Positions 1-7,286 of a stretch of 17,826 bases of DNA are shown one piece after another. The notes below the pieces were generated by a model. That model was given only the letters and a program-made list of their open reading frames with translations, did no database searches and had not been told where the DNA came from. This DNA is from an uncultured Phaeodactylibacter sp. (GTDB lineage: Bacteria > Bacteroidota > Bacteroidia > Chitinophagales > Saprospiraceae), in contig CAJXXJ010000010.1 in the NCBI GenBank assembly GCA_913062745.1, positions 1 to 17,826 of the forward strand, in the 5' to 3' direction. The position numbers and the translations under genes were made by a program. Positions within the stretch are counted from its first letter, which is position 1; every line of letters begins with the position of its first letter.

Positions 1-1846
1 ATTCTGATTGGCTAAGAAAAGCCAAGTCTCCGAAGTAAGCCGCTCCGTGGGTCACCTGCGTATTCAGGTTGGTCCAGTCGCCGGCCCACTCGTTTCCGGT
101 ATGCTCTTGCTTGCCAACTATGCTATTGAATAACCGCAGTCCTTGATGGTTACCTCCGTAGCCGGTGTATACATCAGTATTGCCTTTGATTTCAGTACAA
201 GTCTGAGGGTCATTGAAATCGAAGCAGGAGCAGTCTGCAGAAAAGGTAAAACTTGCCACATAGTTTTCTACCGTATTGCATTCCACCTCAATATCACGGC
301 AGGCAGCTACAAACAAGCCATAGGAGGTACGGGTAGAGGCTGTGATCGAGTTGTTTTTGACCAAAGCGCCGTCGCTATTTACAATAATAACCCCGTCTCC
401 CGGAGTAGTAATAGTATTCTCTTCGACAATTATGCCTGGTTGCCTTCCAACTGAGATTCCCGTTCCGTCGAAAATTGGATCGATTTGGTTATTTCTGATA
501 GTCCTAGCTGCCAGATTAGGTTGGGAAGGGAGCGTGGCAACGGAGGAATTTACCGTAATTCCTCGATTGAGCTGAACCAAAGCACCATTGAGAAGCTCCA
601 TTCCCCCCTGGAACCCTGAAACAATATTATTTTCGATAGTCAAAGAAGCGCCAGGATAGATATCTATATTGATGCCCCCATCGCTATTTATGATATTGCC
701 TGTAATTTCGACTGCATCGAAGCTCCTTCTGGCATTGATTGCCCTCGTGATGACTTCAGCAAAAGTATTATTTTCAATTATGAGGTTTTGTTTTGCATCT
801 TCTACAGATACCCCCATATTGCAGTTTAGAAAGCTGCAGTCTTCAGCATTTATGGGACCAGACTCCTTACAAAATATACCAATACCACTAATCGGAGTCA
901 TTCCATCCACTGGCCAAACAAAGTCCATATTTTGGAAAGTATTATCCTCAATCCGCACACTGTTTACTCCGTTTGCGACAATACCATATTCAATACTTTG
1001 AAAGGTATTGTTTCTCACGGTTAGGTTTTGAAGGTTTCCTCCGCCCTCCGCGTAAATGCCGGCGTACCCAACATCCGAAAACCAAGGCTCATTAATCAAT
1101 CCATATGCACCATCGAAGGGAGGTAAAAGGGGAGCACCTTCCGAGCGGAAGGTATTGTTGCTGAAATCATAGAAAAAGGTAGCGTTCTGAGTAATTTCTT
1201 CAAAGTTGGCGTAAAGGCCTACCTCGTTACGGTTGAAGTCATTATTCTTCAAATAGACCGTGCAAAAATTATTTACAAAAACGGCATGTTGTGCATCCTC
1301 TACCTGACAGTTTTCCATATACAGCGTTCCACTGTTCTCCAATAAGATACCATACCAGGTTTGGTCGCAACCATGAATACCTCTGTTTTGGTCGACATTA
1401 GTCAATGACAATTCGTCAGAAGTCTCAATAATAATTCTGGCTCCGGGCTGCATAATTATTTCTCCGCCATCAATTTCGTAATCCTGATCTATCCTTAGCG
1501 TACCGCTTATAGATAAACAGGTGTTGTTAAATACTCCATCTGGATCGAGAGAAAGATCGGGCAGGGTACCACTCGCTATAAGTTCGCTAAGGTTAGTACC
1601 TTCTCCTGCCGTAATGTTTATCCCTCCGGATTCCCCACAGCCACAATTTTCGCTTTTCAGTGAAACTTCTTGGCTGCCTGGTAAAGAGGTGCTTAAAACA
1701 TTATTCATGGAGTTGGCAATCACCCCCCCCGAAGAGCAGGTAAAGGCAATTAAAAGTGCCAATGTACGGATAACGGATAGTGAAACCTCAGATAGAGCGC
1801 TGCTCAGCTTTATTTGAGCGCAGCATAAGGAATAGTAGTTCATCAT
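1..1846 (-). CDS. Secreted right-handed parallel beta-helix protein (3' end beyond window)
   Basis: The minus-strand frame starting at ATG 1846 (a second ATG follows at 1843) is open for 615 codons to the left edge, so the C-terminus is missing. The first ~45 residues hold a late hydrophobic stretch (RTLALLIAF, about residues 29-37), consistent with an unusually long signal peptide; a later start is possible. From about residue 100 the protein is built of short repeats of the type 'NNTF', 'EDNTF', 'ENNIV' and 'RNNQI' spaced about 20-30 residues apart. This is the pattern of pectate-lyase-like/NosD-type right-handed beta-helices. No catalytic motif is evident, so it may be an adhesin, polysaccharide-binding protein or lyase. 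A T9SS sorting domain would be expected beyond the window (inference). The gene is AT-richer than most of the window. Confidence 0.8.
   Translation of the reverse strand, partial: MMNYYSLCCAQIKLSSALSEVSLSVIRTLALLIAFTCSSGGVIANSMNNVLSTSLPGSQEVSLKSENCGCGESGGINITAGEGTNLSELIASGTLPDLSLDPDGVFNNTCLSISGTLRIDQDYEIDGGEIIMQPGARIIIETSDELSLTNVDQNRGIHGCDQTWYGILLENSGTLYMENCQVEDAQHAVFVNNFCTVYLKNNDFNRNEVGLYANFEEITQNATFFYDFSNNTFRSEGAPLLPPFDGAYGLINEPWFSDVGYAGIYAEGGGNLQNLTVRNNTFQSIEYGIVANGVNSVRIEDNTFQNMDFVWPVDGMTPISGIGIFCKESGPINAEDCSFLNCNMGVSVEDAKQNLIIENNTFAEVITRAINARRSFDAVEITGNIINSDGGINIDIYPGASLTIENNIVSGFQGGMELLNGALVQLNRGITVNSSVATLPSQPNLAARTIRNNQIDPIFDGTGISVGRQPGIIVEENTITTPGDGVIIVNSDGALVKNNSITASTRTSYGLFVAACRDIEVECNTVENYVASFTFSADCSCFDFNDPQTCTEIKGNTDVYTGYGGNHQGLRLFNSIVGKQEHTGNEWAGDWTNLNTQVTHGAAYFGDLAFLSQSE
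1723..1730 (-). repeat. G8 homopolymer in the 5' part of the beta-helix gene
   Basis: On the coding strand eight consecutive G residues span codons 39-42 (Ser-Gly-Gly-Val), just after the signal-peptide core. Gain or loss of one G would shift the frame near the N-terminus of a surface or secreted protein. Confidence 0.9.
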
Positions 1847-1939
1847 TAGACAATTTATAAGATGAGTGAAAAAACCTACTTATTCCCGTTATTCTTTGTG
1901 CGCGTTATGCTGTAGAGACGCGCTTTTCCCTTATGCAAA

Positions 1940-1970
1940 CAAATATATTAATTACTTTGGGGTATAGCAA
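1940..1970 (-). promoter_or_regulatory. Bacteroidota-type promoter for the beta-helix gene
   Basis: On the minus strand TATATTTG (1947 to 1940) matches the TAnnTTTG -7 box exactly. A TTG (1970 to 1968) lies 20 bp upstream, the usual spacing for the -33 box. Transcription would start near 1933, giving a leader of about 87 nt before ATG 1846. Confidence 0.65.
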
Positions 1971-2062
1971 GCACTTTTTTAGATATCTGCGGTGTGGACC
2001 TCAAGTCCCTCTCCAGACTACCTCTGAAGAATCTGGCGTTTAAGCAGAACCTATAGATAACA

Positions 2063-2079
2063 AAGAACGTAGTGTTCTT
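2063..2079 (-). terminator. Weak hairpin after the serine hydrolase gene
   Basis: AAGAAC and GTTCTT (2063-2068 and 2074-2079) form a perfect 6-bp stem with a 5-nt loop, 5 bp beyond the stop codon at 2084-2086. The stem is AT-rich and only an interrupted T tract follows on the minus strand, so termination is tentative. Confidence 0.3.
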
Positions 2080-2083
2080 CCAT

Positions 2084-3988
2084 CTACCGCTCTTTCAAAA
2101 CCGCCTCGTACAGCACCCGGTGCAAGCGCGGGCGGATATCGAGCTCGTACAGTTTTCGGTTAGCGCGGGTGGGGTACACGCGGTTAGACAGGAAGACCAG
2201 CAGCAGGCCGCTGTCGGGGTCTGCCCAGGCCAGGGTGCCGGTGTAGCCGCTGTGGCCAAAGCTGTTCGGCCCGGCCTGCTCGGCGATGTAGGCCTCTTCC
2301 GCATTGTACTCCAGCATCGGTTTGTCGAAGCCCAGCCCGCGGCGGTTGCCCTGATCGCTATACGTATAGCGGGTAAACTCAGCTACGGTAGCAGAATCGA
2401 TCAATTGCTCACCGCCGTAGTACCCCTTATTCAGGTAGAGCTGCATGAGTTTGGCCAGGTCATTAGCATTGGCAAAAAGCCCGGCATTGCCGGAAACGCC
2501 GCCCATCATAGCGGCACCCTCATCGTGCACCCGGCCGTGCAGCAGCTGCATACGGAAGAAGGTGTCGCGCTCGGTAGGCACAATGCGTTGTTTTTCAAAG
2601 CGCTCCAGAGGGTTGTAACCGAGCGTGGCGGCTCCCAGCCGCTGGTAGATGCCGGATTGCAGATAGGCCTGGTAATCGCTGCCCGTAATGCGCTCTACCA
2701 CCTCCGGGAGCAGGTAAAACAATAAGCCCGAGTAGCGGTAGCCAGCTTCTTCCTCAAGGGGCGACTTGCGGATCGCTTTGTAAATTTTCTTCTGGTAGTT
2801 GCGGTGCAGCCAGAGATCATCCGTCACGCGGATCGGGAAGCGCCTGGAGGAATCTGCCCGGAAGGTACACCAGCGGAAATTGCGGTCGTTGATGCGCTCC
2901 TTATCCCAGCTCTCCTTCCAGGGGTAGCGGCCGTGCCCCCGCAGCGTCCCCTGCCAGTAGGGTATCCAGGGGCGCAGCCCTGCCTGATGAGCCAGCATAG
3001 GCCGGAAAGCCAGTTTGCCCTTATCGGAAAATCGGAAGGCGGGCAGATAGGTTTTTAGCGGTGCGTCCAGGTCAAACTTCCCCTGACCGTGCAGCTGCAT
3101 GAGTGCCGGCAGCGGACCGGCAATTTTGGTAATGGAAGCCAGGTCGTACAGATCGTCCATCTCTACTGCCCGGCTGCTGTCAGCAGTATGATAGCCAAAG
3201 GCCTGTTGATACACCACGGTGCCATGACGCGCTACCAGCACCTGTGCGCCCGGAAAAGCCCCTTTCCGGATGCCCTCCTCTACAATCGCCGTGATGCTGT
3301 CCGCCAGCAGCGCCGCGTCCATGCCGGTATAGTCCGGAGAAGTGTAGCTCAGGCGGGCCGGGGCTTCCCAGCGCACGCCCTCCCCTCTTCGGAAAGGCGT
3401 ATTGGGCAGCGGCCCGAGCAAACGCCCCTGTGCCGGCAGGCCGCCAAAGATGATCTGTGCGGCTACCGAAGGGCTTTCCGGCAAGCGGGCCGGGCCGATG
3501 AGGAGGGCTTCTGCCTGCTGCAGCCAGGGCATGGCCTGAAATACGGTGCCATCGCCGTGCACAAATACCACGCTGGGCAGTTCTTGCAGTAGCTGCTGCA
3601 GTTGCCCGCCGAGTTGGTAGACGGGAGAGAGCTGCCCGCCGGGGTTGATGTCTTCTATCTCGACCAGGATGAGGTTGTAGCGGCGGCGCTGCGCTTCCAG
3701 CCAGTCTGCACTCAGCGCAGCGGGCGCATCAATCTGGTCTACCGGCAAATACTGCCGGGCGGTAGCCAGAAAATCGCCGGCTTTAAAACTGCCGATATTG
3801 ATATGGGCGACCCGCAGCGTATCAAGCCGGCGCAGGGGCAGCAGTTGCCGGTCATTGCGCAGTACGGTCACCGCCTGTTGGGCTTTTTTCCAGTCATTGG
3901 CAGAAGAGGTGCCGCCCGGCAACTGTGCAGCCGTTTTTTGCGGCAGGCAAAAAGCAAAGAGTAACGAAAAAATGAGTATTCTTAGCAT
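2084..3988 (-). CDS. Secreted serine hydrolase (beta-lactamase/PBP-like) with N-terminal GH3 C-domain-like region
   Basis: This 634-residue protein starts with a signal peptide (about residues 1-22, ending AAQ). Residues about 30-210 resemble the C-terminal (non-barrel) domain of family 3 glycoside hydrolases: 'VTVLRNDRQLLPL' near 41-52, and near 177-190 'AAQIIFGGLPAQGRLL', the usual end of that domain. Residues about 225-625 are a class C beta-lactamase-like serine hydrolase with SITK (S285 nucleophile, K288) and HSG (H579-G581) in the KTG position. The second motif reads Y419-S-G421 instead of YxN or YxD. In Bacteroidota these two domains are commonly found behind a GH3 catalytic barrel in proteins of nearly 1,000 residues (established family knowledge); here the barrel is absent and the signal peptide leads directly into the C-domain. 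Peptidoglycan or D-amino-acid peptide hydrolysis in the periplasm is the likely role (inference). It diverges from the S13 peptidase gene across 36 bp. Confidence 0.85.
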   Translation of the reverse strand: MLRILIFSLLFAFCLPQKTAAQLPGGTSSANDWKKAQQAVTVLRNDRQLLPLRRLDTLRVAHINIGSFKAGDFLATARQYLPVDQIDAPAALSADWLEAQRRRYNLILVEIEDINPGGQLSPVYQLGGQLQQLLQELPSVVFVHGDGTVFQAMPWLQQAEALLIGPARLPESPSVAAQIIFGGLPAQGRLLGPLPNTPFRRGEGVRWEAPARLSYTSPDYTGMDAALLADSITAIVEEGIRKGAFPGAQVLVARHGTVVYQQAFGYHTADSSRAVEMDDLYDLASITKIAGPLPALMQLHGQGKFDLDAPLKTYLPAFRFSDKGKLAFRPMLAHQAGLRPWIPYWQGTLRGHGRYPWKESWDKERINDRNFRWCTFRADSSRRFPIRVTDDLWLHRNYQKKIYKAIRKSPLEEEAGYRYSGLLFYLLPEVVERITGSDYQAYLQSGIYQRLGAATLGYNPLERFEKQRIVPTERDTFFRMQLLHGRVHDEGAAMMGGVSGNAGLFANANDLAKLMQLYLNKGYYGGEQLIDSATVAEFTRYTYSDQGNRRGLGFDKPMLEYNAEEAYIAEQAGPNSFGHSGYTGTLAWADPDSGLLLVFLSNRVYPTRANRKLYELDIRPRLHRVLYEAVLKER

Positions 3989-4010
3989 AAATTATTCTTT
4001 TCCCAGAATC

Positions 4011-4018
4011 CAAAGATA
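4011..4018 (-). promoter_or_regulatory. Possible -7 box for the serine hydrolase gene
   Basis: TATCTTTG on the minus strand (4018 to 4011) fits TAnnTTTG, 22 bp upstream of ATG 3988. No good TTG box is seen 19-21 bp further upstream, which would lie inside the start of the divergent gene. Confidence 0.35.
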
Positions 4019-4024
4019 ACGGTG

Positions 4025-5353
4025 ATGAAGCACTTCCTCCTTCTTCTGGCCTGCTTAATGTCATTTACAGCACTGGCTCAATCTGACGAGCAGGAGCAAA
4101 TACTAAGCACGGCCTACCAAATGATACAGCGCTCAGAGGCGTTTTCAAAGTCTTTTACCGGCTTTGCGCTTTACGACCCGGCGGCGGAGCGCATGCTGCT
4201 GGATATTAATGCCGACCGTTACTTCACGCCTGCTTCCAATACCAAGATCCTGACCCTCTACACCACACTTAAGGTACTGGGAGATTCCATGCCGGCTTTT
4301 CGGTACGCAAGCTCGGGCGACACCCTCATTTTCTGGGGCACGGCCAACCCGATGTTCCTGAACCCTAAGCTGCCGCAGGACACCAATAGCCTGTCGGTGC
4401 TCAGGGACTCTACCTGTGAGCTTTTCTTTTCCACGCACAATTTCAAAGATAAGCGCTACGGGCCGGGCTGGGCCTGGGATGATTATAACTACGACTTCCA
4501 GGTGGAGAAATCTTCCTTCCCGATCTACGGCAATCTCGCCTACTTTGGCCGGGAGCGGATGCGGGAGGGCTTTACCGCCTACCCGCCTTACTTTCAGTCT
4601 CGCCTGGTGTTCAACCCGCGTATGGAAAATGGCCGGCCCGAGGTTGCCCGGCAGGAAGGGCGCAATGTGTTTGAATACAACGAGGCGGCGCTATCCGGCC
4701 GGCCGTTTTATCAGGAGGTACCGTTCAATACTTCTCCGGAGGTCATTGCGGAATTGCTGAGTGATACGCTCGGGCAGCCGGTGCAGCTGATGGACCTCGG
4801 CAGTATGCCTCCTATGGCGGCCACTACCCACCGGGTCCACCTGCCGGATACCGTACTGCGCCGCATGATGCAGGAGAGCGACAATTTCCTGGCGGAGCAG
4901 TTGCTGTTGGCTTGCGCCGAAAAGCTGAGCGGAAGCCAGTCGGCTATGCAGGCTATCCGCTATGCCAAAGACAGTCTTTTCTCCAGCTTGGAGGATGAGC
5001 TGCTGTGGCGGGATGGCTCAGGCTTGTCGCGCTACAACTTATTTACCCCGCGCGCGCTCGTGCAGGTCCTCAGCCTGCTCTACCGGGATGTGGAGCGGGA
5101 GCGCCTGCTGTCCCTTTTTCCGGCGGGCGGGGTGTCGGGTACGCTGAAGCGCTACTACCGGGGTGGCCGGCAGCCGTACATTTATGCCAAAACGGGCACG
5201 CTGAGCAACCGGCACTGCCTGAGCGGCTACCTGATTACGGATAGCGGGCGGACGCTGATCTTTAGCTTTATGCATAATAACTATGTGCAGGGCACGGTGC
5301 CGATCAAGCGGGATATGGAGCAGGTGCTGCGGTATTTGCGGCAGCGCCTGTGA
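4025..5353 (+). CDS. dacB: D-alanyl-D-alanine carboxypeptidase/endopeptidase, S13 (PBP4) family
   Basis: This 442-residue periplasmic enzyme trims or cleaves peptidoglycan peptide cross-links. ATG 4025 is chosen over the in-frame GTG 4022 because it directly opens a good signal peptide (MKHFLLLLACLMSFTALAQ). All three penicillin-binding motifs are present: S71-N-T-K74 (nucleophile and general base), S285-D-N287 and K389-T-G391. The family motif DGSGLSRYN lies at about 330-338. Length and motif spacing fit the S13 family, including the large insertion between the first and second motifs. The gene is divergent from another penicillin-recognising enzyme, suggesting joint involvement in wall turnover (inference). 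The symbol follows family resemblance, not proven orthology. Confidence 0.92.
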   Translation: MKHFLLLLACLMSFTALAQSDEQEQILSTAYQMIQRSEAFSKSFTGFALYDPAAERMLLDINADRYFTPASNTKILTLYTTLKVLGDSMPAFRYASSGDTLIFWGTANPMFLNPKLPQDTNSLSVLRDSTCELFFSTHNFKDKRYGPGWAWDDYNYDFQVEKSSFPIYGNLAYFGRERMREGFTAYPPYFQSRLVFNPRMENGRPEVARQEGRNVFEYNEAALSGRPFYQEVPFNTSPEVIAELLSDTLGQPVQLMDLGSMPPMAATTHRVHLPDTVLRRMMQESDNFLAEQLLLACAEKLSGSQSAMQAIRYAKDSLFSSLEDELLWRDGSGLSRYNLFTPRALVQVLSLLYRDVERERLLSLFPAGGVSGTLKRYYRGGRQPYIYAKTGTLSNRHCLSGYLITDSGRTLIFSFMHNNYVQGTVPIKRDMEQVLRYLRQRL

Positions 5354-5420
5354 TGCTTCTGTGGGTTTTTCTGCCTGGGCAGCGGCTTGGGAGAGTGTTT
5401 ATAAATGTGTGGTAGTGTTC

Positions 5421-5459
5421 AAAAATGTGTGCCGCACGGAGAAGAAAGCATCCGTACGG
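5421..5459 (-). terminator. Candidate terminator of the toxin-antitoxin operon
   Basis: CCGCACGGA (5432-5440) and TCCGTACGG (5451-5459) pair over 9 bp with one mismatch around a 10-nt loop. On the minus strand this follows the toxin stop by about 8 bp and is followed by a short T run (5421-5425), fitting a rho-independent terminator of moderate quality. Confidence 0.45.
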
Positions 5460-5467
5460 ACTCGCCA

Positions 5468-5857
5468 TCACTCTTCTTCCCTATTGGCATCAGTTAGTAG
5501 GTCTTTTAATTCTAATCGAATCTCATCAATGATTTGCTCTATGATTTGATCCGATATATTCTCTCTGGAAGACTTGTCGTATATCGAAAGTAAATAAACG
5601 TCTGTTTGCTCTGCTTTCTGTACCAGTTCAGCCTCTACGTAGGTAACAATACGCATTCCACCACTCTTACCTTTTCCCTTACTACGTACTGCTAGCCTGA
5701 TTTTATAGACGTTCTCTTTTATCTGAGTGCCAAGGCGCGGTTGAGTTTTAAGTTCCTCGGTAAACTCAAGCAGTTCTTGCTTTAGAGAGCGATACTTTTT
5801 GATAAGTTTTTTCGCCTCCCTCTCAAAGTTTGGAGTTAATATGACATCAACATTCAT
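5468..5857 (-). CDS. RelE-like toxin of a type II toxin-antitoxin system
   Basis: This 129-residue basic protein has the conserved RelE-fold core of the family that carries KIRLA, GKGKSGGMR (residues 61-69) and LLSIYDKS (residues 89-96). K52, R54, R69, Y93 and K95 lie in the family's conserved positions. Known relatives are ribosome-dependent mRNA endonucleases or gyrase inhibitors of the RelE/ParE superfamily; which activity applies cannot be told from sequence. It is longer than the usual 90-110 residues because of an acidic helical C-terminal tail (about residues 100-129). Its start overlaps the end of the upstream antitoxin gene by 11 bp, indicating translational coupling. The gene is AT-rich compared with neighbouring chromosomal genes, consistent with recent acquisition. 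Confidence 0.85.
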   Translation of the reverse strand: MNVDVILTPNFEREAKKLIKKYRSLKQELLEFTEELKTQPRLGTQIKENVYKIRLAVRSKGKGKSGGMRIVTYVEAELVQKAEQTDVYLLSIYDKSSRENISDQIIEQIIDEIRLELKDLLTDANREEE

Positions 5858-6068
5858 CTAAAAACTGTTGCATTGTCCTTTTAGGCAGCTCCCCTTTCTT
5901 GATTTTTCCCACTTCTGTAAAAGCCTTCTTTAAACTTTTTTTTTGCTCTTTATATTCGAAGAATGACTGTAATTCTTTTTTGAATTGCTCCCATTCCTGA
6001 AAGGGGATCAGAACCGCTTTCTTGTTTCCAAACTCATCTATCACAAATTCTATATTCATCTTTCCCAT
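5847..6068 (-). CDS. Antitoxin partner of the RelE-like toxin
   Basis: This small acidic-to-basic 73-residue protein (70 residues if ATG 6059 is used) has the N-terminal pattern FVIDEFGNKKAVLIPFQEWE, common in small antitoxins encoded directly upstream of RelE/ParE toxins. The middle is predicted helical and charged, and the C-terminal part (GELPKRTMQQFLDEC) would be the toxin-wrapping segment (inference). Gene order antitoxin first, 11-bp overlap and shared AT-rich composition with the toxin gene support the assignment. ATG 6068 is preceded by AGGA 8 nt upstream; ATG 6059 is preceded by GGGAAAG, so both starts are plausible. Confidence 0.8.
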   Translation of the reverse strand: MGKMNIEFVIDEFGNKKAVLIPFQEWEQFKKELQSFFEYKEQKKSLKKAFTEVGKIKKGELPKRTMQQFLDEC

Positions 6069-6112
6069 GTTATCCTATTTCAATTGCTATACTTTTATAA
6101 AAAATCTTACAC

Positions 6113-6144
6113 CAAAATTAGTTCAATTTTACTGCTTTCCGAAA
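6113..6144 (-). promoter_or_regulatory. Promoter of the toxin-antitoxin operon
   Basis: On the minus strand TAATTTTG (6120 to 6113) matches TAnnTTTG. TTTC (6144 to 6141), one base off TTTG, lies 20 bp upstream. Predicted start of transcription is near 6106, about 38 nt before ATG 6068. Confidence 0.5.
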
Positions 6145-6232
6145 TGATGAAACGTTCAGATTCAATCAATTCAAAACCGTCAACCAATCCCAATGCGCAC
6201 CACCGCCCGCGGGTTCGGGTAGAAAGCCGTCT

Positions 6233-6284
6233 GGTATACTCGGAATGGAGAGGTTTGGGCGTCCACCCGACGCACGAGTATACC
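6233..6284. repeat. 10-bp perfect inverted repeat GGTATACTCG / CGAGTATACC
   Basis: Arms at 6233-6242 and 6275-6284 flank a 32-bp loop. The loop itself contains TTTGGGCGTCCACCCGA, a partly self-complementary stretch. The look is that of a repetitive extragenic palindrome rather than a terminator. Confidence 0.75.
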
Positions 6285-6314
6285 GATAGTTATACGGCAC
6301 AGGTATGCCGACCC

Positions 6315-6339
6315 GCCTGCCTTTGCATGTCGGGCAGGC
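6315..6339. repeat. Stem-loop GCCTGCC / GGCAGGC
   Basis: Seven-bp perfect stem (6315-6321 and 6333-6339) with an 11-nt loop, between the two larger inverted repeats. No T tract follows on either strand. Confidence 0.65.
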
Positions 6340-6355
6340 ACGAAGTCATGGTTGG

Positions 6356-6400
6356 CCCCGATTCCTATCGGGGGATTCCTATCGGGGATAGCTATCGGGG
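6356..6400. repeat. Three tandem 13-14-bp units ending in CTATCGGGG
   Basis: Units are ATTCCTATCGGGGG (6361-6374), ATTCCTATCGGGG (6375-6387) and ATAGCTATCGGGG (6388-6400). The preceding CCCCG makes the first unit an imperfect palindrome (CCCCGAT...ATCGGGG), so any one copy can fold back on CCCCG. The array sits inside the longer TTGGCCCC/GGGGCCAA inverted repeat. Confidence 0.85.
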
Positions 6401-6569
6401 AAACTACTTCGTCGTCGGTATAGTACATGGGGCCAAATGAAATAACCCCGTCACGCCATTTGTCCCTAAAACCGTGTATATTGAGTCCTGCAATGAAAGC
6501 TGCCAGCTACATGTATTTCTGCAGGTAACGGCCTCTCATACTGTACAGGCCACACAATATTATTGAGTT

Positions 6570-7241
6570 ATGGTAACCATCCACCACAGCCCGGTCAGCG
6601 AAGCGCACTTCCCGCACCAGGCACAGATCACGCAGGAACTGCAAGCCTACGAGCGTATCCTTTATCGCATCCTGAGTATAACCAGCAGCGACCTTTGCGC
6701 CCTGCAGGACTCCATTTTTCATGACGCAATGGAAACCCATCAGCTCTATTTTTTCTATGTTGAAAATACGCCACAGCCTTTAGACGCCGTACGTAGTATC
6801 AAATTAAGGCTTTACATCGAACTGCAGTCGGGCCAACTGCAGCCGGCGGAGGTCTGGGAAGAAGAGCTGAATACCAGTGAGGGCTATTCCCAGACGTTTG
6901 CAGCCATTCAGGGTACGAGGGACAATGTGCCCTACCTGGTGGAGCGGCACCAACGTGTGCCTTACGATTTTGGCTGCATCCTGCCCCATGAAACCGATTT
7001 TTCTCCTGATGTGGTATTTAAAGCGCTTCCTGATTTCCTGCGCCCCCAATCAAGGCTCACCCGGGTGGATTTCCCAAAGCTGCTCCGGTACTTTTCGGCA
7101 CTGCAGGCGCATCTTTTCCAGCTGCCGTTTGACGCCCAGGATAAATTGCAGTTCGTGCTTTTTGCCCACCGGCAGGATGCTGTGTTTGCGAAAATCCTTG
7201 CAGCTATCGATGAGGAGTTCGCCCTGCCGGAGCGCAACTGA
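6570..7241 (+). CDS. Protein of unknown function (223 residues)
   Basis: I do not recognise the family. The product is a soluble, aromatic-rich protein without signal peptide or membrane segment. The N-terminal third (about residues 17-55) is helical. A central segment (about 75-150) alternates hydrophobic and charged residues as in beta-strands. The C-terminal part (about 160-220) is again helical, with several Phe/Leu-rich amphipathic stretches. ATG 6570 is the first in the frame; the frame's codon usage is GC-rich like the neighbouring genes and the opposite strand has no competing long frame. It stands alone: repeats lie upstream and a convergent lipoprotein gene starts its stop codon 46 bp downstream. 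Confidence 0.7.
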   Translation: MVTIHHSPVSEAHFPHQAQITQELQAYERILYRILSITSSDLCALQDSIFHDAMETHQLYFFYVENTPQPLDAVRSIKLRLYIELQSGQLQPAEVWEEELNTSEGYSQTFAAIQGTRDNVPYLVERHQRVPYDFGCILPHETDFSPDVVFKALPDFLRPQSRLTRVDFPKLLRYFSALQAHLFQLPFDAQDKLQFVLFAHRQDAVFAKILAAIDEEFALPERN

Positions 7242-7257
7242 AAAAAAGCAGCTCCCC

Positions 7258-7285
7258 GGGTTTCGCTACCTTTCAAACCCTTTTT
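7258..7285 (+). terminator. Rho-independent terminator between convergent genes
   Basis: GGGTTT (7258-7263) pairs with AAACCC (7275-7280) around an 11-nt loop and is followed at once by TTTTT (7281-7285). It lies 17 bp after the stop of the 6570 gene. On the other strand the same hairpin is followed, after a short gap, by a seven-T run, so it may serve both genes. Confidence 0.55.
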
Positions 7286-7286
7286 C

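Larger units (their letters stand above)
6069..6569. other. Gene-free stretch rich in inverted repeats
   Basis: About 500 bp without a credible gene. The first ~110 bp are the AT-rich promoter region of the toxin-antitoxin pair. From about 6181 to 6440 composition changes and several perfect inverted repeats are nested: 6233-6242 with 6275-6284, TATACCGA 6279-6286 with TCGGTATA 6415-6422, ACGAAGT 6340-6346 with ACTTCGT 6406-6412, and TTGGCCCC 6352-6359 with GGGGCCAA 6429-6436. The part from 6441 to 6569 shows no clear structure and should hold the promoter of the gene at 6570, but no exact TAnnTTTG box is seen there. Confidence 0.7.

Noticed and set aside
6361..6400. CRISPR-like array
   Set aside because: The units are directly tandem with no spacers and only 13-14 bp long; no cas genes are nearby.
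5985..6440. 151-codon open frame on the plus strand
   Set aside because: It begins inside the antitoxin gene on the other strand and runs through the inverted-repeat cluster; the translation follows the repeats and has no protein-like character.
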